Source: Luzula sylvatica
Lineage: Eukaryota; Streptophyta; Magnoliopsida; Poales; Juncaceae
DNA length: 64,000 nucleotides
NCBI GenBank assembly: GCA_946800325.1
Contig: OX326958.1
Location: 27,258,914-27,322,913, forward strand
Reading direction: 5' to 3'
The first letter of the stretch is position 1; each line of letters opens with the position of its first letter. The position numbers and the translations under genes are program-made. The notes under the pieces are model-generated. The model ran no database searches. It saw only the letters and a list, made by a program, of their open reading frames with translations, and was not told where the DNA came from. Positions 47,109 through 58,077 of this stretch are shown piece after piece.

Positions 47109-50100
47109 TCAAAGTTTAGATCCTTCATTTGGTCCAACCAGGTAATCGCTCTGAACACGCTTCAGGCTTGGACACACCATTCTCAATCTCCCGAAATCCT
47201 CCACGGTCATCTGCACAAACCATATAATAGTAAGTAAATTTTAAATCAATATAAATCAAGTAGTAAACGAAAACTCATGAAATAAATAAAATATTATACC
47301 TTGCTGCAATGCAAGATGTTAAGGCTCTCCAACATGGTACATTGCGATATTGCAGCTTCTAATTCATGCTCCTCCAGCATTGTGCATGCCTGAAATTTTA
47401 AACATAAAGAAAATCATGTATATATTTAAAAAAAAGTAACACAAAAAATAGATGAAAAGTAAATATATTACGACTAGTTGAAGATTCGTCAGTTTAGGGC
47501 AGTCAAGCTTCAAGGTCTCCAACGAGGAGCAATGGCTACAAAAATTAAAACAAATTAACACACGTACACAAATAAATTAACACAATAATATTACAAAAGA
47601 GAATAATAAGAAACAAACCTGAGAATGAGAGTAGAAAGATTGGAGCAAGAGACGTCAACCTCCTTAAGATTAGCCGAAAGATTCAAATTCACTTTCGTCA
47701 AATGCACACAATTCGCACCAGAAGGTATCGCCACCTTCCTAACATTGGGACACCCCGTACAGTTCAACACTTCGAGTAACCTCTCCGATCTCGCCACCTC
47801 ATCACCCTCCTCCATCTTATCACCACCTTCCATCTCCTCCTCGTCCACGTCCATGTCGTCAACCTCCTCCTCCAAATACGAACTGCAAACAAGTTCGTTC
47901 AGATTCGTACACCCGTTCAGGTTCACGTGAACCAAATTCGTACAGCTCGAAAGCAACTCGGTTATCGCAGTCTGGCCGATGGACGAATAGGAGAGGTCCA
48001 GTTCGAGGAGCGAAGGGAGAGCTCCTTGTTTGTACAACGCATCCAAAGACGAGTCTGTTAAGAATTTGCACGCAGATAATTTCAACACTTTTAGTTGGGA
48101 GCAAGCATCGAAAACGGGTTGTAGATTTATCAGAAACGTGTAAGAGAGATCGAGGAGTGTGAGGCTGCCGAGACGGTTGAGAGAGTATAAACCCTTCTCT
48201 CCTATTGCCAGACATGATGACAGAATTAATTGCTCTATGTTTGGGCATAAGCTCGCCATCTTCGTCAACGATTCGTCCACAAATTGCCTACAAAAATTAA
48301 AATAATCATATCAAAATTGAACTAATTTAATTTAGATCAGAATTAAGAGGACAAGTTAAATAAAATAAACCTGCAGAAAGAGGCATCGAGTGATTTTAAA
48401 CAAGGGCATTTAATTATGGCACTGGAGAGTACGCCGCATCCTTTAAGCTCCAACGCGATCATTTTGGGGGCCTCGATGTTAACCGAGCTCAGTTTTGGAC
48501 AAATCCCAAGATTAAGCGTCTCGAGACCAACCTACAATATTTAATTATTATTATTCTTAACAAGAACGTACATTTTTAGAAAGAGTAAGTATGAAGAATA
48601 ATGAAAATGAGTAACGTACAGGTGAAAAAGTGGCGATTTGGAGATGGTCACAACAATCGAGATTGACCTTTTGAAGATTTGGGCATGATAATTTCAGTGA
48701 GGTCATCGATCTACAACCCGCTAGCGAAAGATACGCCATTGTGCAACTCCTTATATCAACCATGCTCAAACTCTATCAAAATTCAAAAAGAATTAATAGG
48801 AAAAAACGAGTTCGAGTTATAAAAATTAATTTAGTGATATAATAATAAATATTACCTCGCAATTATCGAGAATTAAGGATCGGAGTAGAGGACAACCACC
48901 GCCATCGCTGAAAACATTGCAGATTGAGTTTGTTACTGACTCGCAATCGCTCAAATCCACGTCTAATAAGTTGTTGCATTGCAGAGTTAACGTTGTCAAA
49001 CTCTCTTGCTTTTGCAGCACTAATTTCTGTATAATTATAAAATCATACCATATATTAGTATATTCAAACATATTATATTAAGACAGATTAATAATTCGGG
49101 TTTTTATTTAGGGTTTGACCTGAAGAGAGTTGGATGTGATGCTGATGCGGTGGAGAGCAGAACATCTCGACACTTTGATGTACTGAAGAACCGGGCACCG
49201 TAGATTCAGATCAACAAATCTAGGAATTCAAATACCGATTTTCATTAATGAGAATAATAATAAATTAAATAATTTCTGTTTTATTTTAACAAAGGGACTT
49301 ACTTGCGCAAATGCACAAGGCTTATTTTCTTCAAATGCGGGAGATCTAACGTCACGGACGTCAATAGTCCACAATTATCAAGTTGCAACGCCTGCATTTC
49401 ACACCAAAAATCAGAGAGAGCTCTAGAGAGAGAGAGAGAGAGAGAGAGAGAGTGCAATAGTACCTCAAGCAAAGGGCTTTGAGAAATATGTATCATAGAA
49501 GCAGAAGTGATTCCCTCGCAGCTCTGTAACTTCAAATCCAGCAACTTCTCCAGCCTCACGGACTTCAATAAAAAAAAATTAGCAAAAATAATAATAATAA
49601 AAGATAATGTCGTCGTATAATAATTGCGTACATCAAAGGAGATATTGGGGCAATACGAGGCGTCGAGGACGGAAAGAGCCGGACAGAACTGAGAAACCTC
49701 TCTCAAAGTCTCGTCAGTGACACAAGCGCAAAAGGACATGTCCAGTGAGATCAACTGAGGACACGTCACCGCAGCGGCTCTAATCGCCGTGTCAGACAAT
49801 TTATGACACGAAGACAAATCCAACCTCCTCACTTTCGGACTCTGCAATGTCACGTTCATCATGCTCGATCTCTTCAACGATAACCTCTCCACCTCTGGAC
49901 ACCTGTCAATCATCCAAAAAGCATTACATTTACATATCCACCCCTGTGAAACGTTATATTTACGAATGATTACCTTATCGAGATGCGGTGAGCGCGGCAA
50001 CGAATGATCTGTAGGTCTTTGAGTTTATCGTTTTGTATCGTCGATTCTTGAATCATGCTGCCTAAATACGCATCGTAAATGCTTAAATTAGTCAAGGATT

Positions 50101-51246
50101 GCATCTCTGAAATAACTTGGAAACATGCATCGCTTAGCGTCCCTTTCCCCATAATTAGCGTCTCTAATCGACTGTAAAAACATGAAAATGTTATATTTAA
50201 TTGATTAATGAGTTTAATTAATTGATTAATTGATATATTTTACGTCAAGTAAGTGGAGGCTTCGGTGAAAAGCATGTCTGCATTTGGAACGCCTGATAAA
50301 TTTAACTCCTTCACGTTCTGATGATATCGTTGACAGATCGAGACGACTGAAAAAAAAATAGAAAAAAATTAAAATATATATAATACATATCGATATAAAA
50401 ATGCGTGAATGAATAAGCATACAGTTTTGCTGAGAAATGGAGAAGTTTTCGAATTCGAGAGACCGCCAGAAATCCTCGTGTGAGCTGGCGATGTGCCATT
50501 GCTTGCAAGTGGCCCCCGCTCTGCATATATCTTTCTGTTCCAAGAAAGTAAATATCTGCACAAACCAATCATATAATTATATAACCACTTTTTAAATTAT
50601 AATAATAAGATAATAAAAGGGAGAATCTTTGGAGTGTTAGTGAGCGTACGAGGTGGAGGAGGTCATCGCTGAGGTCCATCCTGGACAGGTTGTCGTCCAT
50701 GTCCTCTCCAGTTGGAAGAAAGACTCCAGTAAGAGCGATGTTTCCAATTGGTTGGAAGTTTGGTATGCTAGAAACAGTGTCTACAGTTTCTTCGGGGGAA
50801 TAGAGCATGTTGTTGAGCTCGTTTTCAGGGGAGAAATGATGATAATTCGAACTAGTGCCGGTGTATTGACTCGATCTGCAGAAATTCATGAAAAGAATGT
50901 TAATTTTGAAATTAATCATGGTTTGAATTGAATCTAAAATTGCCATTTGGGCAAACTGATTTCGACAAGCTCAAAGAACAGAACTTTCAGTAACTTACTG
51001 GCCAAGATCGAAAACCCTAGCTCGTTTATGATGAAACACGCGCATGAAATCATCCTCCTCGAGATCCTGTTCCCAATCCCGGCGCATATCCAACCGTCTC
51101 GGCGACCGTTCAACATGAGAATAACTCATCCAAAGAGACCTCTCCGAGTCCTCGTTCTCCTCTTCTTCTTCCACTTCCTCTTCCTCGACTTCCTCGCTTT
51201 CCTCGTCCATATCAGGCGCCAGAGCTTTCATCCTTTCGTCTGCCAT
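47109..51246 (-). CDS. FBL15: F-box/LRR-repeat protein 15 (SLOMO type), 958 aa, 16 exons
   Basis: Minus-strand exons: 50999-51246, 50650-50875, 50423-50555, 50244-50346, 49974-50171, 49632-49902, 49464-49562, 49303-49391, 49120-49219, 48856-49026, 48620-48772, 48371-48531, 47619-48287, 47472-47535, 47300-47389, 47109-47210. All introns are GT-AG and the frame is open. The N-terminus is very acidic (DEESEEVEEEEVEEEEENED). The F-box is near residues 146-195 (DLSDDLLHLIFTFLEQKDI, CKQW). About twenty cysteine-type leucine-rich repeats follow (for example VRRLDLSSCHKLSDTAIRAA, LVHVNLNGCTNLNEL), and the protein ends VGPNEGSKL. Length is close to Arabidopsis FBL15 (about 990). The F-box binds SKP1 in an SCF ubiquitin ligase and the LRRs select the target. 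Arabidopsis SLOMO affects auxin levels and leaf initiation at the shoot apex. No truncation is seen. Confidence 0.88.
49425..49453. repeat. (AG)n microsatellite in FBL15 intron 7
   Basis: About 14 AG units between exons 7 and 8 of the F-box gene, just downstream of an exon donor on the minus strand. It is likely polymorphic in length. Confidence 0.85.
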
Positions 51247-51910
51247 CAGATTCGCTCAAAATCTACAAAAATCCAAACACCCACCTTCAAAACACATAGA
51301 TCTGTCCAAGCGACGCCCAAAAACCCTAATCTCAAACAAACAAAACCAAATTCCAAATCCGCAAACCAAAACTCCAAATTCAAACCTATTTCCACTCAAT
51401 ACAAAACAACAAGACACCTAAAACGAAACAAATCAATAGATCCACGCCCGCAAGAGCTGCGGAAGACGAAAGAAGAAATCTTGGCGGCGATTATTATCGA
51501 TTTTGGCCTTGACGGTCGCGAGAAGGACGAGAGGAAAATGGGGAAGAGAGAAATGGGGTCGTCACGGAGAAGTGGTGATGATGATGATTGACAGTGTGTG
51601 TGTGTGTGTGTTTGTACGATACAGCCAAATCAACGGCTATGATCGGGCCAAGTTGCCTGATGTAGAAGACTCGTTACATGGATGCATGAATGGAGTGCGA
51701 TGTAGAAATGTTGCTGTAAGGTTGTCGTCCGGTTAGGGTGCAGTCATGACCGGCTGTACCAGGTCAGCTCTGTGTGTGTTTTGGGTTATTTATTGCTTCA
51801 CTGTATCTAACTGCATTGATTAATTAAATGAGAAAATCTTTTTACAAAATCTACATATCATATTTAATTATTTATCCTTTTGAAAATGAAGGTAAAGATT
51901 TACCCTTTTA
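51247..51910 (-). promoter_or_regulatory. 5' leader and promoter region of FBL15
   Basis: Upstream of the FBL15 ATG (51246). It contains a (GT)n microsatellite at 51593-51613 and C-rich leader sequence at 51260-51420. A long plus-strand open frame (50947-51591) overlaps FBL15 exon 1 and its leader but has the biased composition of a coding-strand shadow. The precise promoter elements cannot be fixed. Confidence 0.4.
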
Positions 51911-52327
51911 GGGGCTGTCTGGCGCGCAGGAATTTTGATGAGAATTGGCTTTTAAAATGAGGAAACTTCAATTTCTTGTTTGGATGACATAAATAAACAG
52001 AATTTTTTTTTACCGGATTCTTTCACTACCTATATTTGCGGGAAACATTCACTCCAGAAAAAGCTGGAGCGCCAAAATGCAGGCAAATGTTTAGTGCCAA
52101 AGAAAAAACTCATCTCTCTCGTGAGCCTTCTCTGCTTCGTTTCTCTTCTCTTAGCGTCAAACAAGGTCTTTCTCTTAGCGCCAAAAGCTGAAGCTTGAAA
52201 CTTTGTCTTGCTGCCCTTCTCTCGTAACTCGTAAGTCTTTCTTCTTCTATTTGTAGTGAAATTTCATTAGTTTTTTTTGTTAAATCTTCTTTTTGTTTCT
52301 CAATCGCTAGACTTCAATTTTTCTTAG

Positions 52328-52587
52328 AATAACTTTGTGTGCATATATATATTAAAGTATCAAATAGATTAAAGGATAATCATATTGTTTCATTATTTGG
52401 TTCTCAATCGTTATTATATTTTTGTGTTCACGACGTGTTCGATGAAATGTCTAATCGAATAACTTTGTGTGTGTATATATTAAAGTATCAAATAGATTAA
52501 AGGATCATTAGATTGTTGAGTTATTTGGTTCTCAATCGTTGTTAAATTTTTGTGTTCACGACGTGTTCGATGAAATGTCTAATTAAA
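52328..52587. repeat. two-copy tandem duplication, unit 130 bp
   Basis: The segment starting AATAACTTTGTGTG recurs at 52328 and 52458, and each copy ends in GACGTGTTCGATGAAATGTC. A third partial copy begins near 52586. It lies inside the decayed PIF element. Confidence 0.75.
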
Positions 52588-53159
52588 TAATTGTGTGTGT
52601 GCATATATATATTCACCTGAGTGTTTGTGCAATTAAGCAATTAACCAATAATTTTATGTGTATATATTATTTGGTTCTCAGAAAGTTTATTCAATTGATG
52701 TTTATTCAATCATTCAATACTCAATAACTCAATACTGTGACTTAAATTTTATAGTCGTGACTTCAATTACTCACGTTCAGTACTACATTCAGTATTGTGA
52801 CTTCTCAATCCTTTCAATTACTCAATCATTCAATTATTCAATACCCTAAATTTACTCTTAAGTTTACTCTGACTTTTAATTATTTTGGTATTCAATTATT
52901 CAATCAGTAAGCTTCTATGAGTTTATTGAGTCCCTTAGTTTCTGTGAATCTCATTTTTTAATTTTTTTGTTTATTTGTAGCTCGTTATTGAATGAAAAAG
53001 CATACTCAAGATGAATACATTGCGGTCATAATAACTCTGGTTTTTTTTATTATTCATCAACGGAAAAAAAAAAAATACTAGAGCTTTGTCACCAATCAGG
53101 ATTTTCGAGCGAAACCGATATTCTTTAATTTATGCCAAAAATTTATGATGTGAGAGATG

Positions 53160-53330
53160 TGTTGTATACTTCACGGCTATATTATTGCTTCCGAACCCGA
53201 TGAGTTTGTGCCAACGGAAGAGGATGTGGCTTCGATCGATCCCCAAAGACATAACACAAGAGGAGCGGAAAGAGAGGATGCGAGAGAGTGGGTTCAAATT
53301 AGAGAGCAAATCATGATGATATGTGGGTAA
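53160..53330 (+). pseudogene. PIF/Harbinger transposase C-terminal fragment
   Basis: 56 codons up to TAA. It begins CCILHGYI, the conserved block near the end of PIF transposases, continues with an acidic linker, then HNTRGAEREDAREWVQIREQ, the usual C-terminal helix. The upstream DDE catalytic part is not found intact, so this is a relic. Confidence 0.75.
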
Positions 53331-53985
53331 ATCGTGTGAGTTAGATGATATTTACGCAAATTATGTATTTTCTTTTTCTAATAACAAGTCAATATTTTGT
53401 ATGTCAATGTACGACATTTAAAATGTTTATTATATTTTGCTTGTGCCTTTAGTATGTTAAATTTATTATATCTTTCTAATTAAATTTGTATAATGTATAT
53501 CTACAATTTATTTGTTTATTTGTTCATGTACTTTACTCTTTATAATAACATAATATGTAATGAATTATAATTATTTGATTTGTTTATTTAATTCACACTC
53601 ATAATTATTTCAAACCATTTTCATTATTACTATATCATAATTCCAAAAATTTCTAAACAACCAAACAAAGAATTATATTTTCCAGCAACTTATAATTCGG
53701 GCATCCAAACAAACTGTGGAATTACAATTTCCAGAATTTTTTATTCCTCCACCTTATAATCCAATTCCACTCTAAGCGAACGGACAAAAATTAACAAAAC
53801 TAGGAAACTGACCGCGCTTAGTTGTAATTTTTTTTCTTTCCGATTTTGTTTTGTACCACTACAGTTTCTTGTTTTTTTTTAGTACATTCTGGTATTATTT
53901 AGATGTATTTTGATTTTTCTATATAGTTTATGTTAATACATTTTAGTATTTATGTCATGATATTAACTAAATTTTTAATTATAAT

Positions 53986-54509
53986 CAACGTTGCACGGAT
54001 ACGTATCCGATACGATACGAATACGGTGAAACGGCAATTTTCAAAAAATCATGAACACGAAAAAGATTATATAATTATTATTTTAATATATTTATATTAT
54101 ATTATATCAATAAATAAGTAATTAATTAAAATATTAAATCAATATCATGACAATAAATAATATCAACCAAACAACACAAGTATCATAAAAATATCACAAA
54201 TTTATTCTAGAAATATCTTAAAACTAATTTAGAATTATCCTAGAAGTATCATATAAATTTTATTTAAAAATATTATGGGTTAAAATATATAATATGCCGA
54301 ACTATCATAAATGGAGTATCTCAGCCGTATCCTGGACATATCTCAAGTCGTATCCTGTCGTATCCCCGTCATATCCGGAAAAAAAAAATTATTAAAATAT
54401 TCGAACACGCTACGTGGTGTATCCGATACGTATCCGAACTGTATCGCACTCGTATCCGTATCGGTCCTCGGGATACTTCTTCAGTTTTTGAAGTATCCGA
54501 ATAACATAG
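53986..54509. mobile_element. hAT-type MITE, 524 bp, near-perfect 8-bp TSD
   Basis: The left end CAACGTTGCACGGATACG and the complement of the right end CTATGTTATTCGGATACT are inverted repeats of the family seen at 43808. The flanks ATTATAAT (53978-53985) and ATTATAAC (54510-54517) match at 7 of 8 bases. The interior is AT-rich with GTATCCGATACG motifs at both ends and no coding sequence. Confidence 0.78.
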
Positions 54510-54517
54510 ATTATAAC

Positions 54518-54991
54518 ACAAGAAATATTAAAAAATCATGATACACTACATGATCATAAGACTAGTACATAATCAACTTCAACACTAAATGAAATACAAA
54601 AAGACTACGGATTTTACAATTACAACAAAACACTAGTAACATTCTATGTTGAGACAATTCCATTGATTGTGTCTCGGTGCTCGACAATGTCCACAATATT
54701 TTTTGACCCATAAAGGTCTGACTGGACAGTGTGTTCATTTCACTGGGACGTCATTTTGTTTGTCGTTTCCCACGCTTTGTTTGACCCGCATAAATTTTCC
54801 TAATTAATTTGTCGGTGGAGACAATGGTTGGTTCCAAAATAACATGTCAGTAATGCTGGTGTTTCCGTAGGGAAAAAAAATGGGAGTGTAAGTTTCAACT
54901 AAATTGTGGAACTAACATTGGGGAAATGAAACGGTCAAAATCCACATGTTGAACGGCACGGATGGCTAGGATGTGCGAGCATGGAAAGTGA
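54518..54991. other. intergenic DNA, no gene seen
   Basis: 474 bp between the MITE and element A. No repeat family or coding motif is recognised. The five bases before element A are AGTGA; the matching duplication would lie beyond the window. Confidence 0.5.
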
Positions 54992-56176
54992 TGAAGGAAA
55001 TACAGTTTCACATCTACGGTAAAATCGTACGTATAAGGATATATGAACATGGTAGTTCATAAAAATATAACATGTGTATTAGATGCACATATGTATATAT
55101 GATATACACAATTATATTGATAAGATAAGATTTTAGGAAAAATCTGTTTGAAATATGTTTACTAAAACGGACATAACTTTCGCATACGAACACCGATTTG
55201 GATAATTCAACTCTCATAAGTTAGTTAATTGGATTATCTACAACTTTCATATTCAGTGGAAAAACATTTGAATGACGTAGGACGTTCATTCTAATGAAAT
55301 ACACGAAAGGTTGCGGCAGTTCGATGAAAGGACGCGAACGTTTACTAAAACTAGCATAACTTTCGGACTGGATATCCAAATTGGATAAACTCGGATTTGT
55401 TGGAAAGGTGATAAGATCATCTAGAAGTTTCGTTCAGAAAGGTCCTGTTAATTACGGACCTAAGTCGGTCGAAATTCCAGCTTAGTGAAATTGTGTCTGC
55501 TAATTATGCAGGAGACACATCTTTTGATCAAATCTTCTAGAAACTTGTCATTTCATGCATATAAAAGTATCATTTGATTGATTAAAGAGTGTCTATTTAC
55601 TGGTGAAGGAATACGAGTTATTCTATAAATAGGACCCTAATCTCACTCAATCAAATCAATCTAAGCAACCATTATTTCCACTAATTAATCCAGTAATTAA
55701 GAGAGAGAAAAGTTCGCCGGAATTCTCCATTGATTCCGGCAAGAGTTTAAGCAAGAGTGATTACGAGGCGTCTAGGCAGTTTCGTGATTATCCGACGACT
55801 CCCGTTTCGCGGTGGATACGAGTAGAGGTACGTATACGTTTGCGTACTAACGAGTTAAATTCATCAACCCACAAGAAGACGAATGGAGAAAGACGACCGG
55901 TTTGGGCGTGGGACGAACCGGTACGAGCGAAAAGGTGCGAACGAAAATGTGCGAACGAAAAGGTGCGACGTGAACGGAAGTGAAGGCTTCGCAGCGACAA
56001 ACCCTTCGTAAGCGATCAATTTCGCTAGGTACAAATATTACGTTTATTAGATTTACGTTATATTAGTTATAGGCAATTTGATAAACAAATCGTAGATGAG
56101 ATCTCGGGGATTTGTACTCCGTCGAGTCCAATAATTATCCGCTGCACGGACTCGATGGGGTATAGATAACCCAACA
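54992..56176 (+). repeat. 5' LTR of element A
   Basis: Starts TGAAGGAAATACAG and ends ACCCAACA. It contains the U3 promoter (TATAAATA at 55624-55631) and a GAGAGAGAAAAG leader motif similar to that in the B LTR. Its first 250 bp share scattered blocks with the B LTR (ACTTTCGCATACGAAC, GATTATCTACAACTTTCAT), so the two families are related. Confidence 0.95.
55624..55631 (+). promoter_or_regulatory. TATA box of the element A LTR
   Basis: TATAAATA about 630 bp into the LTR, repeated in the 3' LTR at 63882-63889. It is placed as expected for the U3/R boundary. Confidence 0.6.
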
Positions 56177-56177
56177 T

Positions 56178-56189
56178 TGGTATCAGAGC
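56178..56189 (+). other. primer-binding site of element A
   Basis: TGGTATCAGAGC one base after the LTR end, complementary to initiator tRNA-Met. Confidence 0.92.
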
Positions 56190-56497
56190 GAACGTCATAC
56201 GGTTTGCGTTATCAAATCGCAAGAAAAATGATTAAGATCATATGTTTGGTCATTTTCGTAAATTTTCCCAAAATTCAAACCTAAAATAAGATTTTAAAGT
56301 CAAATTCACAAGTAATCGAATGGTAAAATATTATAGGATAATTACTGGTACCATTTAATGTCTTGAAAATAGTTTTGCTTCGAAACGAACAAAGAATTCC
56401 TTATTTGACTACAAAACTTTAGAATTTTATTTTTATAATTCAATTTAATACATGAAAACCTTGTGAATATAAAACCTAGTAAGTTGATGTATGACAC

Positions 56498-57486
56498 TGA
56501 AGGAGAATATCCTCGACCCCGGGCCCGCGCAGCGGAATGAAGGCCCGGTCCGATTCTCCGATTCCCGAGATCACGCCATGACTTCGAGGGTACGATGCGA
56601 ATAGAAGGATAGATCTATACCAGCGTGAAATTGATCACGCACGAAGGGTTGATCGCCGCCTTCTATCTCCTGTCACGTTGGTGACAATCCGCGCGTCCCA
56701 TACCACGCGTCTTTCACCGTTCGTTGACCGTCTTCTCACTCCTTGGGTCGATCACAATCCAAGAGCCACAATTGTCGCTCCTCTACTTGTATCCACCGTG
56801 AGTCGCAAGACGTCGGTCGCGGATGCACCTGCCTAGACGATGCACCGGCGAACTTGCTCGATCGTTTGATTCTCTACACCGAGAAAACTCCTTTTCTCGG
56901 CTATCTCTCTTTACACCCTTTCACTCAATAGAAAGTTGTATCTCAATTATTCTGGAAAATCTCCTGAATATTCTGAATAAGATTGCATTAACTTGCATTG
57001 TGATGAGAGAGAAAGTATCCTATTTATACCTAATAGGATCAGGATTAGCCAAAAGGCATGTATATCCAATATACACCCTCTCACACAGAAAACTGCATGA
57101 ACCTGGTCAGTATTCTGTCATTTCGAAATTGGTAAATTTCTCAGACAGAAAATCACCCAACATGAAAGTTGTAGATAATCTAACTATCTACACAACCCAA
57201 TTTGGCCCAGCCCAATTGCAGTTCGTATGCAAACGTTATGACTGTTTTACTAACTGTATGTCATACTGTTGCACCCTTTCGGTATTTCACATAAACGACA
57301 CTAATACTTCGTTCATATGAAATATATTTCTACATGAAGGTTATAGATAATCTAATTATCTATCTAACCCAATTTGAACCATTCAAATCGATTTTCCCAC
57401 TGACAGTTATGGCCACGAATGTACAACTACATTTGTTTATCCTTGTGTACACTTTTACGGTTGATCCTGAAACTGTATTTCCTTCA
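56498..57486 (-). repeat. solo LTR of the element B family, antisense inside element A
   Basis: 989 bp, matching the B LTR in reverse orientation. On the minus strand it starts TGAAGGAAATACAG and ends ATATTCTCCTTCA. A perfect 5-bp duplication GACAC flanks it (56493-56497 and 57487-57491). No internal sequence remains, so it is the product of LTR-LTR recombination. It lies between the primer-binding site and gag of element A, in the packaging/leader region. Confidence 0.95.
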
Positions 57487-57491
57487 GACAC

Positions 57492-58077
57492 AACAAATCA
57501 CTCACGGCGAAATTTGAAATGATGTAATTTTGCGTAATTATAAACTAACTAGATGTCTCCCATATAAACAGTTGTCATGTTTGTTTACAAATATACGTGT
57601 GGATTGGGCCTTCGTCAGGCATGCGTATACGCGTAGTTCAATAGGACAATAAGTTTTAGTATAATTTAAATGTGGATTGGGCCTTCGTCAGGCATGTTTA
57701 AATTTAAACTAGTATGGTTTTAGTTTAGATATTCTAGTTAATCGGATTAATTGGATAAGACATAGTTGAAATACACACACGGAATTTTGAATTACATACG
57801 ATATAATTTAAATACTGAAATTTCATAAAGTTTGAGAGTCGCATATGATGCGATTGGATATGATCCTACCTAAATAACGAGATCCCACTCGATAGGCCTT
57901 CGTCACTTGTGGGAGGATTGTAATATATGGTTATCAAGGTGTTATCGGATTATGAATCCCGAATCGATCATGAGGGTGATTGTTTTGATAAAAGTGACAC
58001 AAATAACCCTATTAAATAAAGCATATAGAATTAATACGCACAGTTAATTAATTAATCATTATTATGTTTAAGGAATC
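57492..58077 (+). other. untranslated leader of element A downstream of the solo LTR
   Basis: Non-coding leader leading to the gag ATG. It contains the direct repeat GTGGATTGGGCCTTCGTCAG (about 57599 and 57671) and a GAGATCCCACTYG block (about 57880) also found in element B (21121-21140), so it is conserved between the families. Confidence 0.6.

Larger units (their letters stand above)
51911..53790 (+). mobile_element. decayed PIF/Harbinger element with transposase 3' fragment
   Basis: The left end GGGGCTGTCTGGCGCGC and the complement of the right end (GTCCGTTCGC, near 53776-53790) are diverged inverted repeats. TTA is present on both sides (51908-51910 and 53791-53793), fitting the PIF target. 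Inside, 53160-53330 encodes the last part of a PIF transposase. The ends are degenerate, so the borders are approximate. Confidence 0.6.

Noticed and set aside
47625..47930. 101-codon plus-strand ORF and the 129-codon minus-strand ORF at 47859-48248
   Set aside because: Both overlap FBL15 exon 13 in other frames; the exon frame (229 codons with regular LRRs) is the real one.
50947..51591. 214-codon plus-strand ORF overlapping the FBL15 start
   Set aside because: It is antisense to FBL15 exon 1 and its leader, which are rich in acidic codons and so give stop-free complements. No domain is recognised.
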